This document shows positions 29,669-38,705 of a DNA stretch of 64,000 nucleotides, piece after piece. The translations under genes and the position numbers were made by a program. The stretch lies in NCBI GenBank assembly GCA_963752755.1, contig CAVVZJ010000011.1, positions 124,001 to 188,000 of the forward strand, read 5' to 3'. The first letter of the stretch is position 1. Each line of letters begins with the position of its first letter. This stretch comes from CAVVZJ01 sp963752755 (GTDB lineage Bacteria > Planctomycetota > Planctomycetia > Isosphaerales > Isosphaeraceae). Below the pieces are notes generated by a model. The model saw only the letters and a program-made list of their open reading frames with translations. It was not told where the DNA came from and made no database searches.

Positions 29669-29684
29669 CGGATGTCAAGATCCG
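29669..29684. promoter_or_regulatory. Operator-like inverted repeat between protoglobin and Rrf2 genes
   Basis: CGGAT, six bases, ATCCG: perfect five-base arms located 33 bases upstream of the Rrf2 start. It could be a binding site for the Rrf2 protein, but arms this short can occur by chance. Confidence 0.35.
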
Positions 29685-29716
29685 GTTTCTCAACTTTTTT
29701 CGACGGGCGGCCGCCG

Positions 29717-30217
29717 ATGCTCTCTCAGACCGTGGAATATGCCTTGCGGGCGGTCGTGTACCTGGCGGGCCAGGCGCCCGAGTCGCGTACGACGGACCAG
29801 ATCGCCACGGCGACACGGGTGCCGAAGGCGTATCTGTCGAAGGTGCTTCAGGGTCTTGTCCGCGCGGGGTTGGTCCACTCCCAGCGCGGACTGGGCGGGG
29901 GGATGTCGCTGACGCGGGACCCGGGGGAGCTGACCATCCTCCAGGTCGTCGAGGCCGTCGAGCCAATTGGTCGGATCAAGAGCTGCCCGCTGGGGCTGGC
30001 TTCGCACGGGGTCCGCCTCTGCCCCTTGCACCGACGGCTTGACGAGGCCCTCGCTCAGGTGGAGCAGGCCTTCGGCGCGACCACCCTGGCCGAGGTCCTG
30101 GCGGACCCCTCACCGAGCGTGCCGCTCTGCGAGTTTCCCTTGCCCGACGAACCCGACGACGAGGCGGTCGTCTCAACGACTCCCTCGCCAGCCCAGACGG
30201 GTCGCAGGAAGGCTTGA
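29717..30217 (+). CDS. Rrf2-family regulator, Fe-S candidate
   Basis: ATG 29717 gives the canonical start MLSQTVEYALRAVVYLAGQA. The winged helix contains RVPKAYLSKVLQGLVRAGLV and SQRGLGGGMSLTRDP. SCPLGLASHGVRLCPLH and VPLCEFPLPDE carry three Cys that could bind a cluster, as in NsrR or IscR, though spacing differs from both. A short Ser/Thr-rich tail ends the protein. It is divergent from the protoglobin gene; a frame extending upstream to 29633 is not coding. Confidence 0.85.
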   Translation: MLSQTVEYALRAVVYLAGQAPESRTTDQIATATRVPKAYLSKVLQGLVRAGLVHSQRGLGGGMSLTRDPGELTILQVVEAVEPIGRIKSCPLGLASHGVRLCPLHRRLDEALAQVEQAFGATTLAEVLADPSPSVPLCEFPLPDEPDDEAVVSTTPSPAQTGRRKA

Positions 30218-30261
30218 GGGCCGGACGGGTTTGCCGGCCCGTCGGGCGAGTTCCCGGCTGC

Positions 30262-31092
30262 TCACTCGATCATGATCATCTCACCGTCGTCGCGGTTCAG
30301 TTGAAGCTGGAGGAATTTCAGATCGCCGCTGGACTTCAAAAACTTCACCGATCCGTCAGCGAAGCAGAAGTCGCTTCCTCCGGGATGGAGGCTACCGAAG
30401 CCTCCCACGGGGTCGGGGTGCTTCTTGCTCGGGACGGGTATGCCGTTGATCGGTGTGCCGCCGTTGCGCAGGGTGGCTCGGGTACCCGAGGCCCAGCCAA
30501 GTTCGTCGGGGAAGCCGCCGGCGCCCGTGCCGAGACGCTCGCCGAAGGCGATCGTGTGCGAGGCACCATCGGAAATATCCTCGGTCCGGATTCGGCTGTT
30601 GAGGAAGAGGAGGCCCGTGTTGGTCACGTCGATCGCCGCCTCGTCGTGGTTGTGATTACCGGCGTAATTCGACCAGCCACCGGGACCTGTTGGGTCGGAC
30701 GGGCAGAGGAATGTCTGGACCGTGACGGCTCGTGCGGTGAGATTGACCGCGGCATAAGCGCCGTGCTGGAAGTTCAAGTGGTTGTAAATGTTCTTGTGCT
30801 CCAGGAACGGCAGCATCTGGGCGAGCCAGCTGAAGTGGTAGCCCACACGCTTGTTGGCGATCGGCCCGGTCGGATTGACGACGCCGGGGGGAAACGTCTC
30901 GAAGGCGACCTCGTAGTTCTGCAATCCGATGCCGATCTGCATCATGTTGTTGATACATTGCGTGCGACGCGCCGCGGCCCGGCAGGCTTGCACAGCCGGC
31001 AGCAGCAAGGCGATCAGGACCCCGATGATCGCCATGACCACCAGCAATTCGATCAAGGTAAAACCGCGCTTGGCGGTGTTTCGGCAAAGCAT
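30262..31092 (-). CDS. DUF1559 type II pseudopilin-like protein
   Basis: 276 aa. MLCRNTAKRGFTLIELLVVM is a prepilin leader (cleavage after Gly, methylated Phe) followed by a hydrophobic helix to LIALLLPAVQACRAAARRTQ. The C-terminal FGSLHPGGSDFCFADGSVKF is the DUF1559 H-x-G-G signature. ATG 31092 has GGAGG about nine bases upstream. It is probably exported or assembled by the secretion genes that follow; it lies 1 base downstream of the next pseudopilin gene's stop. Confidence 0.93.
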   Translation of the reverse strand: MLCRNTAKRGFTLIELLVVMAIIGVLIALLLPAVQACRAAARRTQCINNMMQIGIGLQNYEVAFETFPPGVVNPTGPIANKRVGYHFSWLAQMLPFLEHKNIYNHLNFQHGAYAAVNLTARAVTVQTFLCPSDPTGPGGWSNYAGNHNHDEAAIDVTNTGLLFLNSRIRTEDISDGASHTIAFGERLGTGAGGFPDELGWASGTRATLRNGGTPINGIPVPSKKHPDPVGGFGSLHPGGSDFCFADGSVKFLKSSGDLKFLQLQLNRDDGEMIMIE

Positions 31093-31093
31093 C

Positions 31094-31546
31094 TCAGCGT
31101 TCCTCCTCGGAGCCCTCATCGAGGGCGATGATAGCCGTCTTCGACCGACGCGCCCGCCTCGAGGCGTCGGGGGGGTGATCGGACCGGACGCGGACCCGTC
31201 GCAGCCGGGGCCGACCATCCACACGTTCCACTTCGATCCGGACCTCGGCGCCCGCGTTGCCGCCCAGTTCCTCGGCCGCGATTGTCCAGGTTTCGCCCTC
31301 AAAGTCCGGGTCGCGTTCCAGCCGCGCTGCGGCCCGTTCCAGGCCCGACTCGGCCAGCCAGCCCGCCTGGATCGACCGTTCTTCGACTCGGAGGATTGCC
31401 CGCTCTCCGCCGACCCGTTTGAGCAAGACGCCGAAAACCATCACGATCAGGGTCAGAGCCAGCAAGGCCATCGCCAGCGCGACGCCGCGGCGGCTCGCGG
31501 GACGACGGCTGGGGCCGAGGTCATGGTTTCTCATCAGGTTCCTCAT
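31094..31546 (-). CDS. Minor pseudopilin-like membrane protein (GspK/PilX-like)
   Basis: 150 aa. A basic N-terminus (RRPASRRGVALAMALLALTL) leads into one hydrophobic helix (ALTLIVMVFGVLLKRVG), then SIQAGWLAESGLERAAARLE, the AESGLERA motif of GspK/PilX-type minor pilins. It overlaps the next upstream gene by 26 bases. It has no long periplasmic domain, shorter than true GspK (~300 aa). Confidence 0.65.
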   Translation of the reverse strand: MRNLMRNHDLGPSRRPASRRGVALAMALLALTLIVMVFGVLLKRVGGERAILRVEERSIQAGWLAESGLERAAARLERDPDFEGETWTIAAEELGGNAGAEVRIEVERVDGRPRLRRVRVRSDHPPDASRRARRSKTAIIALDEGSEEER

Positions 31547-32066
31547 CAGAATTCCCGAAGCGATGATCGGTCCCCAGCGCGGCCTCGATCCTCAATTCCT
31601 GCGGCCGACCGCGATTGCGGGCGGAACGGTGGTCGAAGACGATCGCGACGAGAGGGCGACCTTCGCCCGGCTCGATCACCAGCCGCCCCGTGCGGGTTGG
31701 CAGGGGGAACGTGTCGGTACGGCGAAAAGCATCGTCCTGGCGCTCCTCGCGGATCAGGAGACCCTTTGCGACCCGGTACTCGATCCGCCGTCCCTCCGGA
31801 CCGGCGAGCGCGATCCGGCCTGAAGCCCCTCCGGCTGCGGCGATCGGCTCGGCGAGGAAGGCCGCGTGGATGTCTTCCCGGAAGGTCCTCGCCATTCTCG
31901 CCGTCGTCGCCAGTGCCTCCTCGTGGGCCTGACCCCGATCGTCGAGCTTCAGCAGGAGTTCGACGAGAGCCACGCAGACCCCCAGAAACGTCGTGAAGAC
32001 GAACATTACCACGAGCATCTCGACCAGTGTGTAACCATGACGCCCTCTGGTCCGCACTCGCCTCAT
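31521..32066 (-). CDS. Prepilin-leader minor pseudopilin (GspJ-like)
   Basis: 181 aa. RRVRTRGRHGYTLVEMLVVM has the G-(F/Y)-T-L-x-E leader and a hydrophobic helix (FVFTTFLGVCVALVELLL). The remainder is a beta-rich soluble domain (GLLIREERQDDAFRRTDTFP, RLVIEPGEGRPLVAIVFDHR). The order of genes suggests the GspJ position. The start overlaps the upstream pseudopilin gene by 4 bases. Confidence 0.8.
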   Translation of the reverse strand: MRRVRTRGRHGYTLVEMLVVMFVFTTFLGVCVALVELLLKLDDRGQAHEEALATTARMARTFREDIHAAFLAEPIAAAGGASGRIALAGPEGRRIEYRVAKGLLIREERQDDAFRRTDTFPLPTRTGRLVIEPGEGRPLVAIVFDHRSARNRGRPQELRIEAALGTDHRFGNSDEEPDEKP

Positions 32067-32476
32067 CGCTCGGCCCCCTGCGTTGCGAACCAGGCGGTCA
32101 ACCGCACGGGTGCCTCGCTTCGTCCCGCCGCTCCTCGCCAGTGGACATCCACGACTACCCTCGCCAGCTCCGGCGTGTCCGAGGTCTTCGCAGCCGACGA
32201 GAACGCCGCTCGAAGCCGGCCTTCGGGGAGTCGGCGTGCCGACTCGGGATCGAACCCGACCTGCTCCAATCGCTTCGATGTCCGCTCCTCGACCGGCAAG
32301 GCTGCGATGCGTTCCATCGCGTTGGCGGCGGCCTCGACGGCGAACTGGCGATTCTCGGCGGATCGCCGAGAATCGGCCACCACACCGAGCAGACGCACCG
32401 TCGCCGCCATTGCTGCGAACAGAACGATCACCGCGGCCACCGATTCCAGCAGGAGCGCCCCCGGCATCTCCCGCAC
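32063..32476 (-). CDS. Minor pseudopilin-like protein (GspI/PulI-like)
   Basis: 137 aa, GTG start at 32476 with GGGGAA before it. The leader is short (MREMPGALLLESVAAVIVLF); the usual Glu after the helix start is present (LLES). A small beta domain follows (RVVVDVHWRGAAGRSEAPVR). I assign it by position between GspF and the GspJ-like gene; the sequence alone is weak. Confidence 0.6.
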   Translation of the reverse strand: MREMPGALLLESVAAVIVLFAAMAATVRLLGVVADSRRSAENRQFAVEAAANAMERIAALPVEERTSKRLEQVGFDPESARRLPEGRLRAAFSSAAKTSDTPELARVVVDVHWRGAAGRSEAPVRLTAWFATQGAER

Positions 32477-32495
32477 TTCCCCGATGCGTGGCGTC

Positions 32496-34016
32496 TCATA
32501 CGACCTCCTCCGCCTGCTGTGCGATCATCGCGACCAGCGGATGAAAATAGACGAGTGCGAACAGCAAGACGAGCAAACCCAGGACGACGATCGCCAGCGG
32601 TTGAAGCACCTGGCCCCAGGCTTGCAGGCGGTGGTTGAGTCGTCGCTCGACGGCGTCGGCCCGCTCGCGAAGGGCCCAGCCAAGGTTACCCGCCCGCCTG
32701 GCCGACACCAGTACGGCCGCCTCGCTCGCCTGGATCAAGCCGCGGTTGTGCATGGAGGCAATCCAGTCGCGCCCTCGGATCACGTCGGCCTGGACCTTAC
32801 GGACCCTCCAGCGCGAACCGAACCCGAGGTCCCGTCGTCCGAGACTAGCCAGCACGTCCGGCAACGGCCGACCGCCATCGACCCCCAGTGAGAGCGCCCG
32901 CAAGATCGTCGCCGCGTCCCGCCTCAGCCGGATCGACGCCAGCCGCGACGCCAGCGGCCTCTGTCCCACCGCCGCGCCCGCCACGTGATCGAGGCTCTCG
33001 CCGATGTCCCGCACGACGCGCTTCAAGATCCAGACCCCGCCGAAGAGCACGGCCATCAGCACGAGAAACTCCGGGATCGCGAGCCCAAACGACACAAGGA
33101 GCGACCCGACCCAGTTTCCTCCTACTCCCCGGAGCATTCGACTCGCCGGCCTCAGTACCTCGAAGACCGTACGGGAGGGCTCCGGTGGTTTGAGATTCAT
33201 GTCCGATAGGAGAGCGTCGTAGTGGCTGATCATGAACACCATGAGGAAGTTCGCGCTGGTCAGGGTGAACAGCACGACCAGCAGCGGATACGCGATCAAG
33301 GATCGAGTTGGCGGCGTGTCGCGTTGCCGGGCAGCGCGGGAGGAGGCGGCCTCGTCGAGCGCCGGGGCGAGCTTGCCCGACTCCCAGCCGGCCCGCGCCA
33401 GCGCCGTGGCGTCGCCGGGCAAAACACCCGGCACGCGGTCCACCGCGTCGGGCAAGATCTCGCCCGCGTCGAGTCGGCTCGCCAGCGACTCGACCCGCTG
33501 GCGATAGTCGCCGCCGCAAAGCCCGGCATAGGCCCGTGCCGCCGGACCCAGCGGCATCTTCCGATGCGCTGCCATCGCCAGCACCGAGATCAAGGCGTCC
33601 TGCTGCGTGCTTCGCCCATTCGAAAGCAGCAGGTAAGTAACCACCCCCACCACCGGAGGCGTCATCACGACCAGCAGTGTCGCCAGCGACCAGCCGAACG
33701 TCCTCATGAGCTGAAAGGCCACCGCCGCCACCACCACGAACAGCATCAAATGACGCATCCCGAACCGGAGGCTCCACGATCGCCCGCTCGCAAGCCGCAT
33801 CAGGCCCATCGCGATCGCGTAGAGTAAGAGCCCCAGCGGGAACAGCAAGACAGCCGCGAACGCATTGAGAATGCCCGACGCGAACAGTGTGGCCTCGAAC
33901 ACGGCCACGATCAGCTCCACCGCGATCAGCCACCGGCACCGCCAGAGCGCCGCCGCGACCTGGCGTTCCACCGGCAGCTTCGGCGGCCTGGTTCCGTGCG
34001 GCTCCGCGTCGATCAT
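32496..34016 (-). CDS. GspF-like inner-membrane protein 1 with extra N-terminal helices
   Basis: 506 aa. The first ~150 residues hold at least four hydrophobic segments (CRWLIAVELIVAVFEATLFA, FAAVLLFPLGLLLYAIAMGL, LMLFVVVAAVAFQLMRTFGW) not found in standard GspF. Two T2SSF repeats follow (ISVLAMAAHRKMPLGPAARA; ILRALSLGVDGGRPLPDVLA), each ending in paired helices. GspF is the membrane platform of type II secretion and pili. Three such genes occur in tandem here. Confidence 0.82.
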   Translation of the reverse strand: MIDAEPHGTRPPKLPVERQVAAALWRCRWLIAVELIVAVFEATLFASGILNAFAAVLLFPLGLLLYAIAMGLMRLASGRSWSLRFGMRHLMLFVVVAAVAFQLMRTFGWSLATLLVVMTPPVVGVVTYLLLSNGRSTQQDALISVLAMAAHRKMPLGPAARAYAGLCGGDYRQRVESLASRLDAGEILPDAVDRVPGVLPGDATALARAGWESGKLAPALDEAASSRAARQRDTPPTRSLIAYPLLVVLFTLTSANFLMVFMISHYDALLSDMNLKPPEPSRTVFEVLRPASRMLRGVGGNWVGSLLVSFGLAIPEFLVLMAVLFGGVWILKRVVRDIGESLDHVAGAAVGQRPLASRLASIRLRRDAATILRALSLGVDGGRPLPDVLASLGRRDLGFGSRWRVRKVQADVIRGRDWIASMHNRGLIQASEAAVLVSARRAGNLGWALRERADAVERRLNHRLQAWGQVLQPLAIVVLGLLVLLFALVYFHPLVAMIAQQAEEVV

Positions 34017-34089
34017 GACGCACCCCCGCGCCGGCGGGTTGGGATGAGGAAGGGTCGCCTGGGCATCGTGTCCTCCGCTTGGATTCGCT

Positions 34090-35244
34090 CTAGATCAGCT
34101 TCAGCAGTAGGTCGAACATCGGCCAGACGAGGGCCACATAAATCAAGGCGATCCACCAGAGGACCAGGACAATCGTGAGCAAGCCAAGAAATGTCGCCGT
34201 AAACGAGGCCTGCGCTCGGGCTCGGGCCTCGAAGATCCCGGCCGCGAGGGTGAGGGCCTCGGGCAAGGAACGCTGATCCTCCGCCCATCGGAGGAACCGG
34301 GCCAGCCCTTCGGGAAAGGCGCGATGGCGGTCGAGCGACTCGGCCAGCGAATGACCGTCGGCCAGGTCGGCGGCCACCCCAGCGCACGACTGCTCCAGCG
34401 CCGGGTCCCGCGCGGCTCGACCGGCCAGCAGCAAGGCTTCCACGAGGGGCAACTCCGCCTCGGTCAAGGCCGCGAGCGCGTGACAGAACTCGGCCAGTGC
34501 CGTCCATCGCCACAAGGGGCCGATCAATGGGATCGCCAGCAGTTGTTTCCGGCGTTCCGCCGGCCGGAACAGCATCAGCTCCAGCAAGAAGAACAGCGAG
34601 CCGACGACCAGCGGCCCGACCACGACCCAGACCCCCATTCCCGCAAACGCGGAGGCAAGCCGGACCACCGCTTCGGTCAGCCGCGGCAAGCTCACGGCAA
34701 AGTTGTTGAGAAGGTCAACGAGCTGGTCCGAGAGTATCGACGACAGCACGGCGAACGTCCCCAGGCAGGTCAGCAACAGCATGCCTGGATAGAACAAGCT
34801 GAGCCAGACCCGCCGCCGGATCTCGTCCCCGACGCGGTAATGCGACAGGAACTCCGCCAGCAATTCCGCGAGTCGCCCCGACCGTGCCCCGGCCAGAATC
34901 AGGCCCTGAAGGTGCGGCGGGAACCGGTCGCCTCTCGCGGCGAGTGCCTCGTCCAGAGGCACGCCGGCTTCCAGATCCTCCGCCAGTTCGTCGAGCAGCC
35001 GGCGCAACCGGCGGTCCTTGGCTCCGAACGGCCAGAGCCGTTGCCACAGTCGGTCCGAGGTCCCGTTGCCCATCTCCTCGGCCAGGGCGCGGAGGCCTGT
35101 CGGTAGCGGTAGGCCCGCCCGTGCCAGGCTGCCAATCTGGCGCACGACCTCGGTGGCCTGACCCTCGTCGAGCGTGCCGTCCTTGAACGAACGGAGCCCG
35201 TGGGTCGTTCCGGGGGATGGGGGCGTCGGATGGCTCGGTGTCAC
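34090..35244 (-). CDS. GspF-like inner-membrane protein 2
   Basis: 384 aa. GTG 35244 overlaps the preceding TGA (GTGA), indicating translational coupling. T2SSF repeat one starts IGSLARAGLPLPTGLRALAE, repeat two ALAALTEAELPLVEALLLAG; the helices are YPGMLLLTCLGTFAVLSSIL, VVVGPLVVGSLFFLLELML and LLTIVLVLWWIALIYVALVW. This is the normal GspF length and architecture. Confidence 0.85.
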   Translation of the reverse strand: MTPSHPTPPSPGTTHGLRSFKDGTLDEGQATEVVRQIGSLARAGLPLPTGLRALAEEMGNGTSDRLWQRLWPFGAKDRRLRRLLDELAEDLEAGVPLDEALAARGDRFPPHLQGLILAGARSGRLAELLAEFLSHYRVGDEIRRRVWLSLFYPGMLLLTCLGTFAVLSSILSDQLVDLLNNFAVSLPRLTEAVVRLASAFAGMGVWVVVGPLVVGSLFFLLELMLFRPAERRKQLLAIPLIGPLWRWTALAEFCHALAALTEAELPLVEALLLAGRAARDPALEQSCAGVAADLADGHSLAESLDRHRAFPEGLARFLRWAEDQRSLPEALTLAAGIFEARARAQASFTATFLGLLTIVLVLWWIALIYVALVWPMFDLLLKLI

Positions 35245-36313
35245 GCGTTCGGCCTCGCCAAGGAATCGAGCAGGTTTGTCCAGGGCAGGAAGAGCGCCAG
35301 GACATAGACCGTAGCGGCGGTCGCCCCGATCGCGAGCAGCATTAAGGTCGGCAAGGCTGTCCGCAAGATGTCGGCCTGGCGGAGCGCTCGCAGCCGGTAC
35401 GTCTCCGCCGCGTGCTGCAATGCCGGGCCGAGCCCTCCTTGCTGCCGGCCGGTTACCACGATCCACCGTAAAAGCGGCGGCATGGCATCGAGGTTGCCAC
35501 CCAGAGCGACGGGGACCGGCTCGCCTCGTCTCGCCGCCTCTGCGATCCGCGATCCCGCCTCCCGCAAGGCCGGGTCGCCGGTGGCCTCCGTCGCCAGTTC
35601 GACGGCCTCCGGCAGCGGTACTCCATGCTCGATCAGCAAGGCCAGCCAGCGGGCGAAGTTCGACGCCTTCCAGTCGGCCAAAATGCCTCTCAGCCAGGGT
35701 ACCCACCGCAACGCCCTCCCGACCCGCAAGGCCTGCGCCCGTCCCGACCACCACCATCCGAGCACTACCATCGCCGCCAAGGCCGGCACGACCGGCGCCC
35801 ACAAAAGGACCGAGTCGGCCAGACCCGCCGCCTCCCTCGCCCCGATCGGCACACGGATCCGGAACGACTCGAACGCGCCGATCAGTCTCGGCAGAAGCTG
35901 GAGGACGAACGCCACCAGGAGCCCCCAGGCCAGCAACAGCACCAGCATCGGATAGAGCAACGCCAGCCCCACCGCCCTCCTCAGCTCCGCGAACCCCGCG
36001 CATAAGCCGCCAGGTCCTCCAGCGCCGCCGCCAGTCTTCCCGACCGCAGGCCCGCCTCGACCACAGCCCGATACGTCGCTGGCAGGTTCAACCTCTCGTC
36101 CCGGACCGCCTCGGCCAGACTCTCCCCACGCTCCATCCGCTCACCCAGCGCCGTCGCTACCGCACCCAGTCTCCCCGGCACCTCGATGCCGAAGCCGAGC
36201 AATCCCCGCTCCAGCGGTAAGCCTGCCCGCGAGAGCGCAGCGATCTCGTCGTTCAAGGCGATCAGGTCGTCCAGCGCAATCGCACCGCCGTTCGCCTCGA
36301 CTTCCCGCGCCAC
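35241..36313 (-). CDS. GspF-like inner-membrane protein 3, one frame break
   Basis: GTG 36313 (GGGAGG upstream) starts ALDDLIALNDEIAALSRAGL, the first T2SSF repeat. After a slip near 35995 the protein continues VGLALLYPMLVLLLAWGLLV and FARWLALLIEHGVPLPEAVE, the second repeat, ending LARPNA. Joined length is about 357 aa. It is the first of three consecutive gspF-type genes, separated from gspE by a lipoprotein gene and an IS element. Confidence 0.8.
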
Positions 36314-36409
36314 AAATCACCTCCCCTTCGGCCTGGGACAGTTGTAGAATGGCATCTCACCACAAAGCTCCGACGTTCGTCAAGGGCGCCATGAACTAAG
36401 GACTCCGCC

Positions 36410-37172
36410 ATGCGAAGTATCCCCCCGGCCATCCTGGCTCTATCACTGCTGATGGCAACTGGTTGCGGCTATTCCTTGCCGGTCAGTGTGCCTGGCGTGA
36501 AGGGTAATGGGAATGTCCGCGAGGAGTCGCGCGCGGTCTCGATGTTCACCGCCCTTGAGCTGGGCGGCAACATTCCAGGCGATCATCGGCTATGCTGAGT
36601 CGCCCACGCTCCGAATTCGGGCCGACGAGAACCTTTTGCCGCTGATCCGTTCCGAGGTGAAGAACGGCCGACTTGTGTTGCGTATCGAGTCCCGCGACGT
36701 TGAACCTTCCGAACCGATCCGCGTGACGGCGCTCACGCCGAGGCTCGAAGCTGTCTGCATTCAAGGTTCCGCCGAGGTCCGCGCCGCGGCCATGCCGGGC
36801 GTCGATTTCACCGCCGAGGTGAGTGGTTCCAGCACGCTCACGGTCGAGGAGATCGACGCCGCGACGGTGACCCTCGACGTCAGCGGCGCCAGCTCGATCA
36901 ACCCCCGCGGACGCGCCGATTCCCTCACGATAATCGCCTCCGGCTCCTCGAACCTCGACGGCACGGATTTCACGTCCGATGCGGTGACTCTCGACGTGAG
37001 CGGTAGTTCGACGATCATCGTTCACGCCGTCTCGTCCACCCGCGGCTCCGTCTCCGGCGCTAGCCTCGCGTCGATCCTCGGATCGCCCTCGACGCGAGCC
37101 GTCACCACCTCCGGCGCCGCCGCTGTCACCTACGATGCCCTCGGCGACCCCTCCCCACATCGAGGACCATGA
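36410..37172 (+). CDS. DUF2807 (GIN domain) lipoprotein, one frame break
   Basis: ATG 36410 gives a lipoprotein signal (ILALSLLMATGCGYSLP, lipobox ending in Cys). After a frame change near 36575, the body is repeated beta-strand units typical of DUF2807: RIESRDVEPSEPIRVTAL, VSGSSTLTVEEIDAATVTLD, VSGASSINPRGRADSLTI, SGSSTIIVHAVSSTRGSV. It would sit in the periplasm or outer membrane. It is on the opposite strand to the flanking secretion genes, an independent gene lodged in that locus. Confidence 0.8.
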
Positions 37173-37194
37173 AATTATCAGGTTGTTTGTGTAG

Positions 37195-38705
37195 TTCTAC
37201 TGTCTGAAGTCGCTTGAACGGTCGCAAGGCTTTTTGTACTACTACCTTCCAGAGGACATCACTCGATGGAAGGAGCACCTGAGATGGAGCCCCGATACCA
37301 ACGCCGTAAGGAACAACTCCTCGCTGACTGCCAGGTCCCTCCCACCCTCTTCCGCGGGGTCATGAGCCGGCTGGAGTCCTTCGCCCAACCGTTGGTCGCC
37401 TCGCTCCCCAGTCCGGAGAGTCGGACGCACTCCCGGACCTACCTCGCCGGCCTGCTGTCCGACGTCGAGCGCAAGAACGCCGAGGCGATCGCCTCTCGCT
37501 ACGACCTCGACCGCCAGACGATCCAGCGGTTCGTCGGCGAAGTGGACGGGAACCATGACCCGCTGATCGGAGCACTGACCCGCCAGGTCGCCGGCGCGAT
37601 CGGCCGGCCCGACGCCGTGCTCGTGTTCGACCCCTCGGCCTTCCCCAAGAAGGGGGCCGCCTCGGTCGGCGTGCAGCGGCAGTGGTGCGGCCGGCTCGGC
37701 AAGGTCGACAACGGCCAGGTCGGCGTCTTCCTCGGCTACGTCAGCGACGACGAGCAGGCCCTGGTCGACTTCCGGCTCTACCTGCCCCGCGAGTGGGCCC
37801 AGGACCGGAAGCGCCGCCAGAAGGCCGGCGTCCCCAAGGGCGTCAAGTCCCGGACGCGGCACGAATTGGCCCTGGAGATGCTTCCGCGGCGCGGCGGGGT
37901 GCTGCCGCACGGCTGGGTCGCCAGCGACGACGAGATGGGCCGGCCCGCATGGTTCCGCAAGCGGTTGGCCTGCGATGGGGAGTGTTACCTGCTGGCCGTG
38001 CCCTCGCACACGTCCGTCCGCGACCTGGAGGAACCGCCGCCGCCGTATGGCGGTCACGGTCGCCGGCCCAAGGCCCCATTCCGTCGGGTGCAGACCTGGT
38101 GCGCGGCGCTGCCGGTGGAGGCCTGGACGAAGCTCAGGGTTCGGGACGGCGAGAAAGGCCCCCTGGAGGTCGAGAGCGTCGCCCGGCGGGTCGAGTCGAA
38201 GGTCGCCCGGCGGGTCGTCGGGTTCGAGGAGACGCTGGTGGTCGTGCGGTACAGGGACGGCGGTGTGCTCAAGCACGACTACCACCTTTCCCACTCCGCG
38301 GCCGGTACGCCGCTGGTGGAGTTCGCCCGGGTGGCCAAGGCGGAGCACCGGATCGAGGAGGGCCTGAAGCGGTCCCAGAGCGAGGCGGGGTTGGGGGAAT
38401 ATCAGGTGCGGAACTGGCGCGGGTGGCACCACCACATGACGCTGTCCCTGATCGCGACGTGGTTCCTCGTGGTGGAGGGGCGTCGGGGGAAAAAAGGCGG
38501 TCCCGGCGCGGACCGTGCCGCAGGTGCGGCTGGGGCTGGCGCTGATCCTGCACCGGGCCAGCGGTTGCGACGCGCCGAGTCGGGTGGCGCGCGAGAGAAC
38601 GCGCCGGCTGGAGCGGAACGAGTCGGCACGGCTCTACCATTACAAAGCACGTAATCAAATGGCACCATTGAGGATCAGTCCGCACGAGCGGCCTAGACAG
38701 TAGAA
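37195..38705 (+). mobile_element. IS701-type insertion sequence
   Basis: The left end starts TTCTACTGTCTGAAGTCGCT at 37195; the right end at 38705, read inward, starts TTCTACTGTCTAGGCCGCTC. The first 11 bases are identical inverted repeats and further positions match. The unit is about 1511 bp and carries one transposase gene. No target duplication is evident from the immediately flanking bases. The right end stops directly before the gspE stop codon (38706-38708). Confidence 0.85.
37266..38703 (+). CDS. IS701-family DDE transposase, one frame break
   Basis: About 479 aa when joined. The first acid is in VLVFDPSAFPKKGAASVGVQ, followed by RQWCGRLGKVDNGQVGVFLG; the second Asp in HGWVASDDEMGRPAWFRKRL; the Glu in RSQSEAGLGEYQVRNWRGWH. 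After a slip near 38495 the C-terminus continues VPQVRLGLALILHRASGCDA and stops at 38703. ATG 37284 (MEPRYQ) is an alternative start. The DDE triad is complete, so activity is possible if the frame break is an artefact. Confidence 0.88.

Noticed and set aside
37173..37265. Target duplication for the IS701-type element
   Set aside because: The bases next to the two inverted repeats do not match over four or five positions, so I report none.
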